Program-made: the position numbers and the translations under genes
DNA from: an uncultured Victivallaceae bacterium
GTDB taxonomy: Bacteria > Verrucomicrobiota > Lentisphaeria > Victivallales > Victivallaceae
Assembly (NCBI GenBank): GCA_944392655.1
Contig: CALXXL010000002.1
Span: 172,944-236,943 of the forward strand
Length of the DNA: 64,000 bases
Direction: 5' to 3'
The notes under the pieces: generated by a model
The model's input: the letters and a program-made list of their open reading frames with translations, nothing else
What the model was told of the DNA's origin: nothing
The model's database searches: none
Part shown: positions 28,501 through 37,521 of the stretch, one piece after another
Layout: each line of letters starts with the position of its first letter
Numbering within the stretch: position 1 is the stretch's first letter

Positions 28501-31500
28501 CTGTCACCTTCACATTGCTTACTCTCGCCCCGGATTCTATCACTAAATCCCCGTTAATCGTGCTATTCACCGCAGAAGTTCCGGCCGTCAGCGTTACATT
28601 GCCGTTCAACGCCATGTCTGTAACTGCTCCACCGGATATTGTGAACGATTCTTCCCCGCCTTTGCCCGTAACTGTACCGGTGATCGTCATATCACTGCTT
28701 ACCACCAGATCAACCGCAAAGCCATCCGCAAATACCGCATCGGTGATGTTGACCCCAGTCCCGGTTACTTTTAATACGCCGTCCGCGCCAACAGTGAGAT
28801 TCGAACCGGTAACGTCGCTGCCTATTTCAAGCAAACCATTGCCAATATATACGTTGTTTACACTGCCATCCGTAACCCGCAGAACTCCGCCGCCACTCAG
28901 CTTGACGCCACTAACGGCACCATCGACAATCGAGAAGTTCCGGTAAACGCTGTCCGGAGATTCATCCGTATTTACCCCGCCGCTCACCACTACCGCGTTA
29001 GAAATGTCCATGTAAACGCCATCTTTTACCGCTAAACCGGATACCGACCCGCTTGACAACGTCAGACTGCCGCCGTTTACCGTAATATCTGACGCAACTC
29101 CGCTTACCGTGAATGAACCGGCGTCCATAATTATATCCGACGCACTGCCATTACCGCAACTCATCACCGTTTCCACCCCGTCCGCACCAATGTATTTCAC
29201 ATTGTTGAACTTCGTCGATGTGCTGAAGTTGTGCAGCCCGCCGCCGGCCATGATCGATACATTGGTCAGCGTCGTAGCATCATCCACCCACAGAACGGCA
29301 TCCGCGGCTACGGTGAAATTCTCTACCAGATTATTGCCTATCGTGAAATTCACCGATGATCCATTCCAATCCGACGTGCCGCTCACCTGCGACGTGACCG
29401 CCGAAAAACTATTCAATACTCCGCCGGACGACAGCTTGACGCCCGTCATCACCGTGTCGTCCTGCTCTCCTTTGCCATTGAGCACACTGCCGGAACCAAT
29501 CCGCATACCCGTAAGCGTGGCTTTGCCGGATTCATCTACAACATTGCTGAAGCTCGCACCATCCCCCCATTTGCCGTTCGCAATCGAAGTGCGCACGTCA
29601 AAGACAAATTTCGCACCGTCAGCTATCGTTATGCCATCTATGAGATTGCTATCTACACTCCAGATCGTACCACCGGAGAATACGTTCACATTATAGACGC
29701 TGCCGCCGCCTACATTCATGTCCCAGTTCGTCAGATAGAGAACACCTCCGGATTCGACCGAGGCACCATCAAGTTTCGCACCATTGTAGACATGCGCCGA
29801 ACCGCCATTTATCACCGTTACATCATTGCCGGTACCATTGTTGAACAGTATCAGCTCAGCTCCGTCACGCGTATCACCGGCAACCGCATCTACCTGCACC
29901 CAGGCGCCATCCGCCTCTTCATAACGCTTGCCACCACCGTCAACAACAACCCCGGTTACCACATTGTTGCCGTAAGCCTCGTATTTGGCCCCATCGGTAA
30001 TGACTACATTGTAGGTCACACCTTCTCCAGCCTGCAGAAAACCATTCATGCCAGTAAGATTGACATTGTCCAGCACTGCCCCGGAGGTGTACATGCACAG
30101 CACGCCACCGTTGATCGTGACATTCTTCGTTATCCGGCCGGAACCGTCGTCCAAATAAAGATAGGAGCCTTCATTGACCGGCAGATAGGTCAAGTCCAGA
30201 TCGCTGTTCACATCGGTACTGATCTGATGTTCGACCCCGTCGATCACATAATAGAACTCTTCCGTACCGCCCAGTGCATTGTTGATCTTTTCGTTCCGCA
30301 TCGACATCGTCGTCAACGTCCAGGTGGTTCCGTCATATATCGTCAGCTTACCGATCGGACGCCCGTGACCAACTGATGTGGCATTGCCGCCACCCCAGTG
30401 GCCAGTGAAAAATTTCGGATTATAATAGAAGGTACCGGAAAGTACCGTGATCTCATCAGCATAACCAACATGCCCCCATGTGGTACGGCCATCACCAAAA
30501 CGGAAGTAGCCGCCATCCACCGTTACCTTGCCGTATTCCATATTATAGGCAGTCATACTGCCGCCGGAGTGAACGTAGAGATTGTTGATCTTATTCTGAT
30601 AGCCTAACCGGTAATCCACTACACCACCATCCAGAATCTCCAGATTTTCAATGACTATCCCACCACCGAAATCCTTCAGCTGACCACCGGATCCTACCAC
30701 CGCAGAACCAATGTATCCGCTAAGCTGGCCATCACCATAGATGCCGCGCGTATAGACCACGCCGCCATCGGCTACATTCAGATTGTCCACCATCGTCCAG
30801 TAAACATTGAGCGAGGCGGAGTCCGTCACCGTCATCGTGTCAACATGCGAATATTGCAGCGTGCCAGTTCCGCCGGTCATGTTGTATTCGCCAATCGTCC
30901 AGCGCTTGTCCTCCGTGGTCGAAACATAGGTGACCAACGAACCGCCGGACTGATTCAATACGTCTATCGTACCCAGAAAACTCAGCAGGCCGCCCGTCAT
31001 GTTCACTGTTCCGGTAACACCATCCAGACGGAACGTACCGCTCTTCAGCGTTACCACATCGCAATACGTCGTCTCATCCTGACCGTTCATCCCCAGCCAC
31101 AGATTGCCGCCGTCCACCGTAAGATTTTCCGCACTGCCGTACCACCAGCGCACTACCGACGTGTCCGTCACCTGACCCGGCGCCACGCCAATTGTGAAGT
31201 TCTTTAATACCGCCGACGCATCCCCCTTAGCCCAGTCGCCAACCTGAATGCAGCCGCCGGTGATCAATCCGCCGTCTATCACTCCGCCGGTTACCGCCAT
31301 GAATGAGGCCTGCCCGGGCAGTCCGTTATACGTTAAATTGTAAATCGTTCCACCATCCAGCGATATATGGGCGCTACTCGGTATTTCCGCATACAGACCA
31401 GAAACCACTCCTCCGGAAGATATTTGCATCTTCCCTCCGGCTTCCACCAGCGTATCAATCACTGTTCCGCCATTGTTTACACTTACACTCCCGCCGGAGA

Positions 31501-31603
31501 CCACCGTGTTGCCGATCGTAACTCCACCGTTGTTCACGTTTTGATTGCCGTCAACAGTCTCGTTCTGCACTGTCGCATTGGTAACGTCAGACGTAAAACT
31601 CAT
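25571..31603 (-). CDS. Giant strand-loop-strand repeat protein 2 (2010 aa)
   Basis: Paralogue of the protein at 3071-12037. I place the start at ATG 31603, because AGGAGG (31610-31615) lies six bases upstream and the product then begins MSFTSDVTNATVQNETV, parallel to MSFQANV in the other giant; an ATG at 31621 would include the ribosome site. Residues 20-1400 are Gly/Ser/Thr/Asn/Val-rich beta repeats (NNGGVTIGNTVVSGGSVSV). Residues about 1450-2010 are the GGG-ladder region shared with protein 1 (FVYGGGSG, YVMGGGLE, SSWVVGGGFAV, VYGGGYSY), ending in a matching C-terminal segment (VSLFDADGIMFAEFAYG). No Sec signal and no barrel were seen. Both proteins share DSVYRNFS blocks. Likely an exported surface protein; route unknown. 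Confidence 0.85.
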   Translation of the reverse strand: MSFTSDVTNATVQNETVDGNQNVNNGGVTIGNTVVSGGSVSVNNGGTVIDTLVEAGGKMQISSGGVVSGLYAEIPSSAHISLDGGTIYNLTYNGLPGQASFMAVTGGVIDGGLITGGCIQVGDWAKGDASAVLKNFTIGVAPGQVTDTSVVRWWYGSAENLTVDGGNLWLGMNGQDETTYCDVVTLKSGTFRLDGVTGTVNMTGGLLSFLGTIDVLNQSGGSLVTYVSTTEDKRWTIGEYNMTGGTGTLQYSHVDTMTVTDSASLNVYWTMVDNLNVADGGVVYTRGIYGDGQLSGYIGSAVVGSGGQLKDFGGGIVIENLEILDGGVVDYRLGYQNKINNLYVHSGGSMTAYNMEYGKVTVDGGYFRFGDGRTTWGHVGYADEITVLSGTFYYNPKFFTGHWGGGNATSVGHGRPIGKLTIYDGTTWTLTTMSMRNEKINNALGGTEEFYYVIDGVEHQISTDVNSDLDLTYLPVNEGSYLYLDDGSGRITKNVTINGGVLCMYTSGAVLDNVNLTGMNGFLQAGEGVTYNVVITDGAKYEAYGNNVVTGVVVDGGGKRYEEADGAWVQVDAVAGDTRDGAELILFNNGTGNDVTVINGGSAHVYNGAKLDGASVESGGVLYLTNWDMNVGGGSVYNVNVFSGGTIWSVDSNLIDGITIADGAKFVFDVRTSIANGKWGDGASFSNVVDESGKATLTGMRIGSGSVLNGKGEQDDTVMTGVKLSSGGVLNSFSAVTSQVSGTSDWNGSSVNFTIGNNLVENFTVAADAVLWVDDATTLTNVSIMAGGGLHNFSTSTKFNNVKYIGADGVETVMSCGNGSASDIIMDAGSFTVSGVASDITVNGGSLTLSSGSVSGLAVKDGVYMDISNAVVVSGGVNTDESPDSVYRNFSIVDGAVSGVKLSGGGVLRVTDGSVNNVYIGNGLLEIGSDVTGSNLTVGADGVLKVTGTGVNITDAVFADGFAVDLVVSSDMTITGTVTGKGGEESFTISGGAVTDMALNGNVTLTAGTSAVNSTINGDLVIESGARVSNVKVTGSVKVASGAEISDLYIENGKLDLTEYADGCKFKNIIVKNSALPTKLISNYEFDGLALLSKNVPYGTADSPEAYNGEQYNFANTGTIKNLYVSDNGSGGVVLTFGNWGQTAHVTVDGFEFTASRDGVSANWAQVYYGTTMSNGVLRYNSTLEVMHDTVLSKVELFDSSVIYVYDNYTGLSQDITLHDSSIYKMYGAGTIDNITFYDDSSIIFDGSGVMNNAVFDRGSRDTIALAFNSGTINNLSVTNGIINWGVAGEADGRSRVLTGEVYLKGVSFNDLAGTVDIDGSEITSLTLAGDTTMSIAVNSGRNIVLTVSGTGNIISEGHIISSNQLIIDASSNWFLTGAMISGYKNTTLTGSGSSEKLNIASRQGDYNLISDGFSSFSLDFEIDGVDTGKRITRSGLLELDGYRYVWTVADKNLTMEVRAIASENLDFGWKSDWATSYNPRYVNSFKGSGEVYLGNKLETEVGGYIFNDGQGTQSTAVLVDGAVDASIYGSWSSDKELSTSWIKVLGGENLSIYGAGSSALSDGTNIWIVAGTTEFVYGGGSGAVSVGATNENAVNLEISGGSHNYVMGGGLEASVITGDIVMNLTGGDYAKSIAGGGQSDITGDVKTTLSLDSVNYANVYGGSINGDITGNVSLHIAGGEYRGLIIGGNRSDVSGGVSRVSGDISLTITGSVKQVRSEQLSGYDSSWVVGGGFAVKGGSVSGQNVSITISGGATVGQVIGGAAASGSGSVASAGNVEITISGGVVTDSVYGGGYSYDGGDNMVSSSVVVIDATSLQTTVMGNIYGGGLNLRQSGSSICETGLVIFKGSGDNLLFTGRVDGTGIKGDSTIEFSDYTGVFNGTISGMDRVVFSGETSVTLSNGYLGCDTIVFDLNGRSSADMFVTGELWFGAGSGENIGFNFDESSYSDGFSFELMEISDGVSLEDVKVSLFDADGIMFAEFAYGTAYDLESGQFELKLDGNILTASYTRF

Positions 31604-31683
31604 CTCTTTCCTCCTGAACATTCTTGCCGGTCCGGCATGCGTTTTTTTATTATATACTTATAATGCACACTTTTTCACTATGG

Positions 31684-31711
31684 ATAATAGCAGTTATTGA
31701 CAATCTTTCAA
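31684..31711 (-). promoter_or_regulatory. Candidate promoter of giant gene 2
   Basis: On the minus strand TTGAAA (31711-31706) and TATTAT (31689-31684) are spaced by 16 bp. This would give a leader of about 75 nt ending in AGGAGG. Confidence 0.6.
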
Positions 31712-31746
31712 GGCGCTTTTTTACTTTTTTTTATGATATTTTACTA

Positions 31747-31830
31747 TTAAACGTTTTAAAAAAGCTTAATCGCAAATAATTCGCAACATATTTATTTCCA
31801 AAGAAATAACAATTTGAAATTTAAAACGTT
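31747..31830. promoter_or_regulatory. Two AAACGTT sites upstream of giant gene 2
   Basis: The palindromic TTAAACGTTTTAA (31747-31759) and a related TAAAACGTTA (31822-31831) lie 75 bp apart upstream of the promoter, in the AT-rich gap 31604-31962. An AACGTT core is typical of LacI/GalR-family operators. Binding by the LacI-type protein at 824-1807 is only a possibility. Otherwise the gap holds the giant gene leader and the terminator of the SIS gene. Confidence 0.3.
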
Positions 31831-31868
31831 ACAATAACCGGAACGACAATTGACAACTCCGACTTAAC

Positions 31869-31912
31869 AAAAAAAAAGCATCCGCGCGATACAGCGATCC
31901 GCAGATGCTTTC
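31869..31912 (-). terminator. Terminator of the GT2/GH20/SIS operon
   Basis: On the minus strand AGCATCTGCG and CGCGGATGCT form an imperfect stem followed by nine U residues. Confidence 0.8.
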
Positions 31913-31962
31913 AAAGATAAATAAATTCCGGAGAACTGCGTCTCCAATACGCCGGAAAAAGG

Positions 31963-33720
31963 TTATTTCCGGCCCAGACGCTCGATCGTCAACTGCACCA
32001 TCGAGGGCGCCTCCTTGCCCGTGTAGTCCTTGTGCGACTCTTCCTCTATCGTCTTGTGCAATTCATAACAGCCGGTGGGATAGTCCACTCCGCAAAGTTC
32101 ACACACCAGACGAATTCCACGATCACGCAGCTTCTTGTTCGATACCTGCACGTAGTTCATCCAGTTGCCGCTTACACGGCCGTACAGCACCATCGTTCCA
32201 CTGCTCATCGTATTCAATACCAGCTTAACCAGCAGCTTTTCCATCAGATTCAACGGCGATTTGGGCGTGACCGCCTTTACAAAGAAATCTGCATTCTCAT
32301 GGTTGCTTTCTCCGCCTATCCAGATCGAATAAACTTTGTCAAACTTGGGCACAAATTTGGCCATCGCTGCTTTGAACGGACCATTCTTGCCATTCTCTAC
32401 TTCACCATTCAACGTGATCGCTACCGCAGGATGACGCTCGTAACGCGACGGATCATCCTCATTGCCCACCAGAAAACGCAACAGCTCAGAACGACGGATC
32501 TTGGGCGGATCCTGACAGATCCATTCCTCCGCGTTCATACGCTTGTAGTCCGCAGGTTCCCACTCCAGACAGCGGAGCTCACGCGCCATGTTGTAACGCC
32601 ACGTTTCCTCCGTCCCGCGCAGAGGATTCTTTACAAACGCCCAGCTCGGAACCATCGTGGGATCATCAAACTTCTTGAACGGTGGCAGCATGAACGTAGG
32701 AGAACGTTCCGTAGTGTCCGTAAATATGTCAAACAAATACTCTTCCGCAAAATAGGTGATCAAACCATGCTGCTTGTAGATGCCTTCCTCCGTCTTCAAC
32801 AGCTTGGCAATCGATTCGGCATTCGCATCATCACGGATCGCATCAATGACCTTGTTCAACTCTTCCGCCGGATCATAGTCCTGCCAGCCAAAAGATGCAT
32901 ACTCTTCCGCCGTAAGCTCTTCCTTGAAGTAACGCTTCAACCACGTTTCCTGCGCGTATTCAGCACACATCTGTTCACAGGTGGTCGCCTGCATACGAGT
33001 AGAACCGGCTATAGCCATCGGACAGCAGTAGAGATCAAGCACCGTTACACGCGGATCCTCTATCGCCGCACGGGAACGCTCTATGTATTTGCACAGAACG
33101 TCCGCCGGATTGTTGAACAGCAGAAATACTTTCGCTCCACGCTCAGCACACTCGCTTACCGTGCCCAGTACACTGCTGGTTTCTCCTCCCTCGGTGATCG
33201 CTACAAGCATGTCCTTCGACGTAACATTGTATTCACGCACCTGCTGACGGCCAAATTCCGCATAGTCTTCAAAACATTCTACCGACTTGACCAACGCATA
33301 ATCGCCTCCCGTCATAATCGAGAATATCTGATCCGACCAGCTGCCAACTTTGGCGTAAATCTCCGGACGGCTATCCTTTAGATCACGGAAAAAACGACGC
33401 CACGCTGATTCCATTATTATACTGATACGACCTGTCGCCCCACAGCCGGAGAAGATAATACGGCCACCTGATTTCAACGTCTGGTAACCATCTTCAGCCA
33501 ACTTGGCAAACTCCTTCGACGCAAACATCTTTTTCGCCATCGGAATAATGTCGTAATCAACACTCAACAACAGCTTTACACCTTCCGCAGCATTCGCCGC
33601 AAAAACTTTGTCCAGATCCTTCGTCTTCGGATTAGACTGCTCCGTCGGAAGCATCCCTAAATGAAACTGCGTCTCATTATAGAGAAAGTCATCCGCCATC
33701 TGCTTCGCTTTTTCATTCAT
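31963..33720 (-). CDS. MurQ/GckR-like double SIS-domain protein
   Basis: 585 residues, about twice the size of MurQ and close to the animal glucokinase regulator GCKR, both of which are double-SIS or SIS proteins binding phosphosugars. Seen: SGCGATGRIS near residue 92 (compare GAGTSGR of MurQ), ITEGGETSSVLGT (a SIS phosphate loop), and a C-terminal helical stretch LVKLVLNTMSSGTMVLYGR followed by NKKLRDRGIRLV. This last stretch is the MurQ/GCKR signature. It may be an etherase, isomerase or phosphosugar-binding regulator for amino sugars. It lies 22 bp downstream of a GH20-like gene that has no signal peptide, supporting a cytosolic amino-sugar role. Confidence 0.75.
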   Translation of the reverse strand: MNEKAKQMADDFLYNETQFHLGMLPTEQSNPKTKDLDKVFAANAAEGVKLLLSVDYDIIPMAKKMFASKEFAKLAEDGYQTLKSGGRIIFSGCGATGRISIIMESAWRRFFRDLKDSRPEIYAKVGSWSDQIFSIMTGGDYALVKSVECFEDYAEFGRQQVREYNVTSKDMLVAITEGGETSSVLGTVSECAERGAKVFLLFNNPADVLCKYIERSRAAIEDPRVTVLDLYCCPMAIAGSTRMQATTCEQMCAEYAQETWLKRYFKEELTAEEYASFGWQDYDPAEELNKVIDAIRDDANAESIAKLLKTEEGIYKQHGLITYFAEEYLFDIFTDTTERSPTFMLPPFKKFDDPTMVPSWAFVKNPLRGTEETWRYNMARELRCLEWEPADYKRMNAEEWICQDPPKIRRSELLRFLVGNEDDPSRYERHPAVAITLNGEVENGKNGPFKAAMAKFVPKFDKVYSIWIGGESNHENADFFVKAVTPKSPLNLMEKLLVKLVLNTMSSGTMVLYGRVSGNWMNYVQVSNKKLRDRGIRLVCELCGVDYPTGCYELHKTIEEESHKDYTGKEAPSMVQLTIERLGRK

Positions 33721-33742
33721 CGCTGAATTCCCTTTCTTGATT

Positions 33743-35626
33743 TTATAAGTATACTGAAGCCGTAGCTAAAAATTTATATTGATGCACAAAGCCACCCCCG
33801 GAAGCTATATCCTCCAACTCCGGAATCGACTCCAATTCTCCTCTCAATACCCCGTCAACCCGACGGCGCAATTCGCATAAACGCGCACGCTGACCCGCAA
33901 GACGGATCTGCATTACCTCAAAACCATAACTCTTTCCACGCGCATACCAATTCCGGCGGAAGGATTCCTCCAGAACCGCAAAATCTTCCACCAAGCCCGG
34001 CAGCAGACTCTTCAACTCATTGCAGGTCCCAATACGCTCCGCGCCCGTGGATAACGCAAATTTATGCCCCAGTTCCATAACCCGCAATTTGCCGCGCAGC
34101 ACCTTTAACAGATTTTGCGCATGATGCAGATCTCCACAAACCCCGGGTTCAAAATTATGAGCCGATAACTCTTTGATCAATTCCGACTCCAGACGCTCCC
34201 ACTCCTGCTGCATTCCACTCCAGTAGGATTCCCCCTTCTCGCCCAGCATCTCTTTGTAATATATTTGCAGAAGCGGATCATCCCATAACACCCCGGGAGC
34301 ATAGCAGCTTAAAGCTCCATCACCCTGACTGCCCATGCGGCCAAGCTCCAGGTGCAAATCGTAATTCCCTCCCGCAGACGCGGCAAAACGCAACGATTCA
34401 CTCAATTGCCCTCCACGGTAAAGCCGGTTCCCCACATAAACTACTCCAGCCAGCGCAGAGCCCCAGTCACAGAAACCTCCATCATCTCCCCACAGCGTGA
34501 AGATTATCTCATCCACACCCAGCTTGCGGCACGCCGATAAACACGGCTCCACCGTCGCACACGTCTTCTCATGATCGTACCACAACGTCCGCCACGTCCA
34601 TAACCCCGACGCCATCACCGGCTTTGAACCTAATTCATAATGACGACGGAGCCATTCCGCATAAAACGACTCTTCTTCATGGTAATAGTCCCAGTAGACC
34701 AACTGCACCCCGGATGGTATCGCACGCGCTACCTCCGCGGGAATCGACGACTCAGGATCGTAATAGTCCATACTGCGGCTCCCCATACGGAAGTACATGT
34801 CCGACCAGATCATCGGCTTGAATCCATAATCACGACACAGCGACATCACCCGCGTCAGATGATCGTTGAATATCGCAAATCCATTACGGTAGCCGTTTAA
34901 ATCCAGATAACGGCCACGGCCAAGGTCGTGAGCCTCGTCCATCCCTAAATGAATACGACGGCTGCGGAACGCATGAGAATAAAATTCCAGCATCTTCCTT
35001 ATCAGCGCGTATGAGCCCTCCTCCGTAGTCAACAGCACCGAGGAGGTATCCGATATTTTCCCGTATACCGGCCAGCGCAAAACCGGCTCCAGATGTCCAA
35101 GCCCCTGCAATGATCCCACCATCTCTATACCGAGATATGACGCAAATTCATCCAGCTCCTGGAACTCAGATAAAGTATAACGCCCACGCAGATAACCAAA
35201 ATAGGGCTCTCCAGGCAACTCGTAGGTGTCTTTGGTGTATATCAGCACCATGTTGCAACCCTGCAACGCCAGCACCGCTAAATAACGCTTCAGATAATCT
35301 ACATTGAATACAAAATTACGGCAGCTGTCAAGCAATATCCCGAACGTACGGAACTCCGAATCCGAATCCTCTTCCTCTACCCCGGATAATAACGACCCGA
35401 TGCCGCGCGCCCCGGCCGCCAGCGTCGTCGCACGAACCTCAACAATATCCCCGCTACGGCAGATACTATAACCCGCACGATCTCCCGGTATCAGCTTTAA
35501 ACGGATTTTTAACCGGCCGGGATGATCTTCCCCATACACCGGATAATAACAGCCTAACGCTCTTAAAAGACTGTTAGCTTCCGCCGAATGCTCTTCCGCA
35601 CGGTAGCTGAGCTCTACTATTCCCAT
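33743..35626 (-). CDS. GH20 beta-N-acetylhexosaminidase-like, cytosolic
   Basis: 627 residues with no signal peptide (MGIVELSYRAEEHS). The catalytic barrel shows HLGMDEAHDLGRGRY near residue 230, the Asp-Glu pair of GH20 in the form seen in the intracellular GH20C-type enzymes. It is preceded by FRTFGILLDSCRNF (barrel strand 1) and followed by YGFKPMIWSDMYFR and GLWTWRTLW. The enzyme should release terminal GlcNAc or GalNAc from short imported oligosaccharides. It starts three bases after the stop of the GT2 gene and is 22 bp upstream of the MurQ/GckR-like gene, so the three form a tight operon. Confidence 0.85.
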   Translation of the reverse strand: MGIVELSYRAEEHSAEANSLLRALGCYYPVYGEDHPGRLKIRLKLIPGDRAGYSICRSGDIVEVRATTLAAGARGIGSLLSGVEEEDSDSEFRTFGILLDSCRNFVFNVDYLKRYLAVLALQGCNMVLIYTKDTYELPGEPYFGYLRGRYTLSEFQELDEFASYLGIEMVGSLQGLGHLEPVLRWPVYGKISDTSSVLLTTEEGSYALIRKMLEFYSHAFRSRRIHLGMDEAHDLGRGRYLDLNGYRNGFAIFNDHLTRVMSLCRDYGFKPMIWSDMYFRMGSRSMDYYDPESSIPAEVARAIPSGVQLVYWDYYHEEESFYAEWLRRHYELGSKPVMASGLWTWRTLWYDHEKTCATVEPCLSACRKLGVDEIIFTLWGDDGGFCDWGSALAGVVYVGNRLYRGGQLSESLRFAASAGGNYDLHLELGRMGSQGDGALSCYAPGVLWDDPLLQIYYKEMLGEKGESYWSGMQQEWERLESELIKELSAHNFEPGVCGDLHHAQNLLKVLRGKLRVMELGHKFALSTGAERIGTCNELKSLLPGLVEDFAVLEESFRRNWYARGKSYGFEVMQIRLAGQRARLCELRRRVDGVLRGELESIPELEDIASGGGFVHQYKFLATASVYL

Positions 35627-35629
35627 TTT

Positions 35630-36769
35630 TCAATATTTCCGGATCCCGGCCAGCACTTTGACCGCTGCAGGCGTAAGTTTGAAAAATTCATCGCTTATAC
35701 GTATGCTGCCCACCAGCACATCCTTCTCCGACATATTCAGTTTTATGTATATCTGCTTAAGCCACGACGCTATCTGCATTTGATTGTAAAGGTCGGGATA
35801 CTTATAGATCATATTAACAAAACGGATCAGCGCATCTGAGTAGTTGCCTTTGGCCATGATGAACTCAGCAATCTTACAGTCAATATAATTGTCTTTCGGC
35901 GCTAACTGACTGGCGTAATACAGATAACTCTCTATCTCTTTAGCATTTTCTGTGTTACGGATCATGCCGCCAAGAAGTATCAATACCAGATAACGCTTCT
36001 CCGGCAATACCATGAACGATTCGCCTTTCCTCAGCTGGGCCTCCACACCGGGAATCAGATTCGAAACGTATTTCATGAAAAAACCATAATCCCGTGTGTA
36101 AACTTCACTGTGATTGATCCGGCTCGTTACCTGACCAGGATGCACCCGGTGCAGCACACGGAAAGACATGTCAAAACGGAATTGACCGATTAAACGCAGA
36201 CGCAACCACATGAATACATCCGCCGCACCAGACACTTTCCCCTGCGGCGTGGATTGGAAATTACCCGCCTTTAATACCGATTCACGACGCATGATCATCG
36301 CATTGTTATTCAATGGCGGCTGATAGATTAAATTGAAATCACTGAACGGCCCACCCAGACTGCTCCCAAGCAAACCCTCTTTCTCGTTGAATAACTGCTT
36401 GCGCCCGTAACTCGCTACATATTCAGGATTGTTGTCCAGAAAACGCAACTCACCCGACATATCAAAAGGCAGCAGTACATCGTCATGATCAAACATCATT
36501 ATATAACGCCCGGACGCCGCATTCACCATCGCCGCAGCTGTCGCCGCTACCCCCATATTCTCTTCCGAACGGTGGAGACGGATTATATCAGGATAACGGC
36601 GCGCATAATCCTCAAGTATTCCCCAGGTGCCGTCCGGCGACGCATCATCCCACAATATCAGCTCCGCATCCGCCCAGTCGTAATTTATATTGTTCAGCAC
36701 CGAATCTATCGCTTCAGCTACATATTTCTCCTGACGATAGCACGCCATTAATACACTGAGTTTGGTCAT
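35630..36769 (-). CDS. Family 2 glycosyltransferase
   Basis: 379 residues. GT-A fold signatures: SVLMACYRQEKYVAEAIDSV at the N-terminus, ILWDDASPDGT (nucleotide-binding Asp), and the metal-binding MMFDHDDVLLP. The C-terminal 150 residues are mostly helical with tetratricopeptide-like character (AKGNYSDALIRFVNMIYKY). There are no membrane helices, so it is cytosolic or peripheral. The acceptor and donor cannot be told. First gene of a three-gene operon with a GH20-like hydrolase and a SIS protein; a transferase joined to a catabolic pair is unexpected and could indicate glycan remodelling or chance operon membership. Confidence 0.88.
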   Translation of the reverse strand: MTKLSVLMACYRQEKYVAEAIDSVLNNINYDWADAELILWDDASPDGTWGILEDYARRYPDIIRLHRSEENMGVAATAAAMVNAASGRYIMMFDHDDVLLPFDMSGELRFLDNNPEYVASYGRKQLFNEKEGLLGSSLGGPFSDFNLIYQPPLNNNAMIMRRESVLKAGNFQSTPQGKVSGAADVFMWLRLRLIGQFRFDMSFRVLHRVHPGQVTSRINHSEVYTRDYGFFMKYVSNLIPGVEAQLRKGESFMVLPEKRYLVLILLGGMIRNTENAKEIESYLYYASQLAPKDNYIDCKIAEFIMAKGNYSDALIRFVNMIYKYPDLYNQMQIASWLKQIYIKLNMSEKDVLVGSIRISDEFFKLTPAAVKVLAGIRKY

Positions 36770-36857
36770 TATGCCGCTTCTTCCTCTTAAATAATATATA
36801 AATAAACCGGTCTATTAAAATAAACGCACGAACACATTTTTGCAAGCTGATACAAAA

Positions 36858-37514
36858 CTATTCCGTAAAGATTGACTCAAATTCTCCACTGCCGGAATTA
36901 TAGCCCTCCAGATGAAAGGTGTCTATCGTAAAATACCAGCCGTGAAGCCGCAATAACCCTCTCTCCTCACGCTCGCGTATCCACGGAAACGTCCGCAGAT
37001 TCTCCAGCGAACGCATGATTGAACGCTTTTCCGCCAGCTCTATACGCGCTTCATGACTCAAACCAGGTACCCCATCCACCTCACGCCGGATATCCGACGC
37101 CATCGACAGCCAGTGCCCGATAAAGTCTCCCCCACCATGCTCATCCATGTGCAGAAGCGCATTGATCCCGCCACAATTCGAGTGCCCGAATATTATTATC
37201 GCTTCCACTTCCAGCGCACGCACCGCATACTCTATCGCCGCACTTACACCATGACTCGTCGTACTGTCAGTCTCGTACGGAGGAACCAGATTCGCTACAT
37301 TGCGGATCGTAAATACCTCGCCAAGATCAAAACCAAACAGCAACGCCGGATCCACACGACTGTCTGAACACGCTATCACCAGTGCACGCGTGTGTTCCCG
37401 CGGCAACGCACCCTTCTGCAAACAGGCAAGACCGGATTCAAGATAACGACCTCGCGCCGCACGGAAACCGGCACGCATCTTCTCTGTTATTTCAGCCGGA
37501 GACTCAGCTCTCAT
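36858..37514 (-). CDS. Beta-carbonic anhydrase
   Basis: Interconverts CO2 and bicarbonate, cytosolic, zinc dependent. 218 residues. Zinc ligands Cys49, His111 and Cys114 are in place (ACSDSRVDP and GHSNCGG), as is the Asp51-Arg53 catalytic dyad. RNVANLVPPY and SAAIEYAVRAL are family blocks. It would supply bicarbonate for PEP carboxykinase or malic enzyme (inference). It lies 7 bp downstream of a small unknown gene on the same strand. Confidence 0.96.
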   Translation of the reverse strand: MRAESPAEITEKMRAGFRAARGRYLESGLACLQKGALPREHTRALVIACSDSRVDPALLFGFDLGEVFTIRNVANLVPPYETDSTTSHGVSAAIEYAVRALEVEAIIIFGHSNCGGINALLHMDEHGGGDFIGHWLSMASDIRREVDGVPGLSHEARIELAEKRSIMRSLENLRTFPWIREREERGLLRLHGWYFTIDTFHLEGYNSGSGEFESIFTE

Positions 37515-37521
37515 TCAATTC

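Noticed and set aside
32032..33381. 449-codon open frame antisense to the SIS gene
   Set aside because: The product is Arg/Leu/Thr-rich without any family motif, and the SIS gene is well supported.
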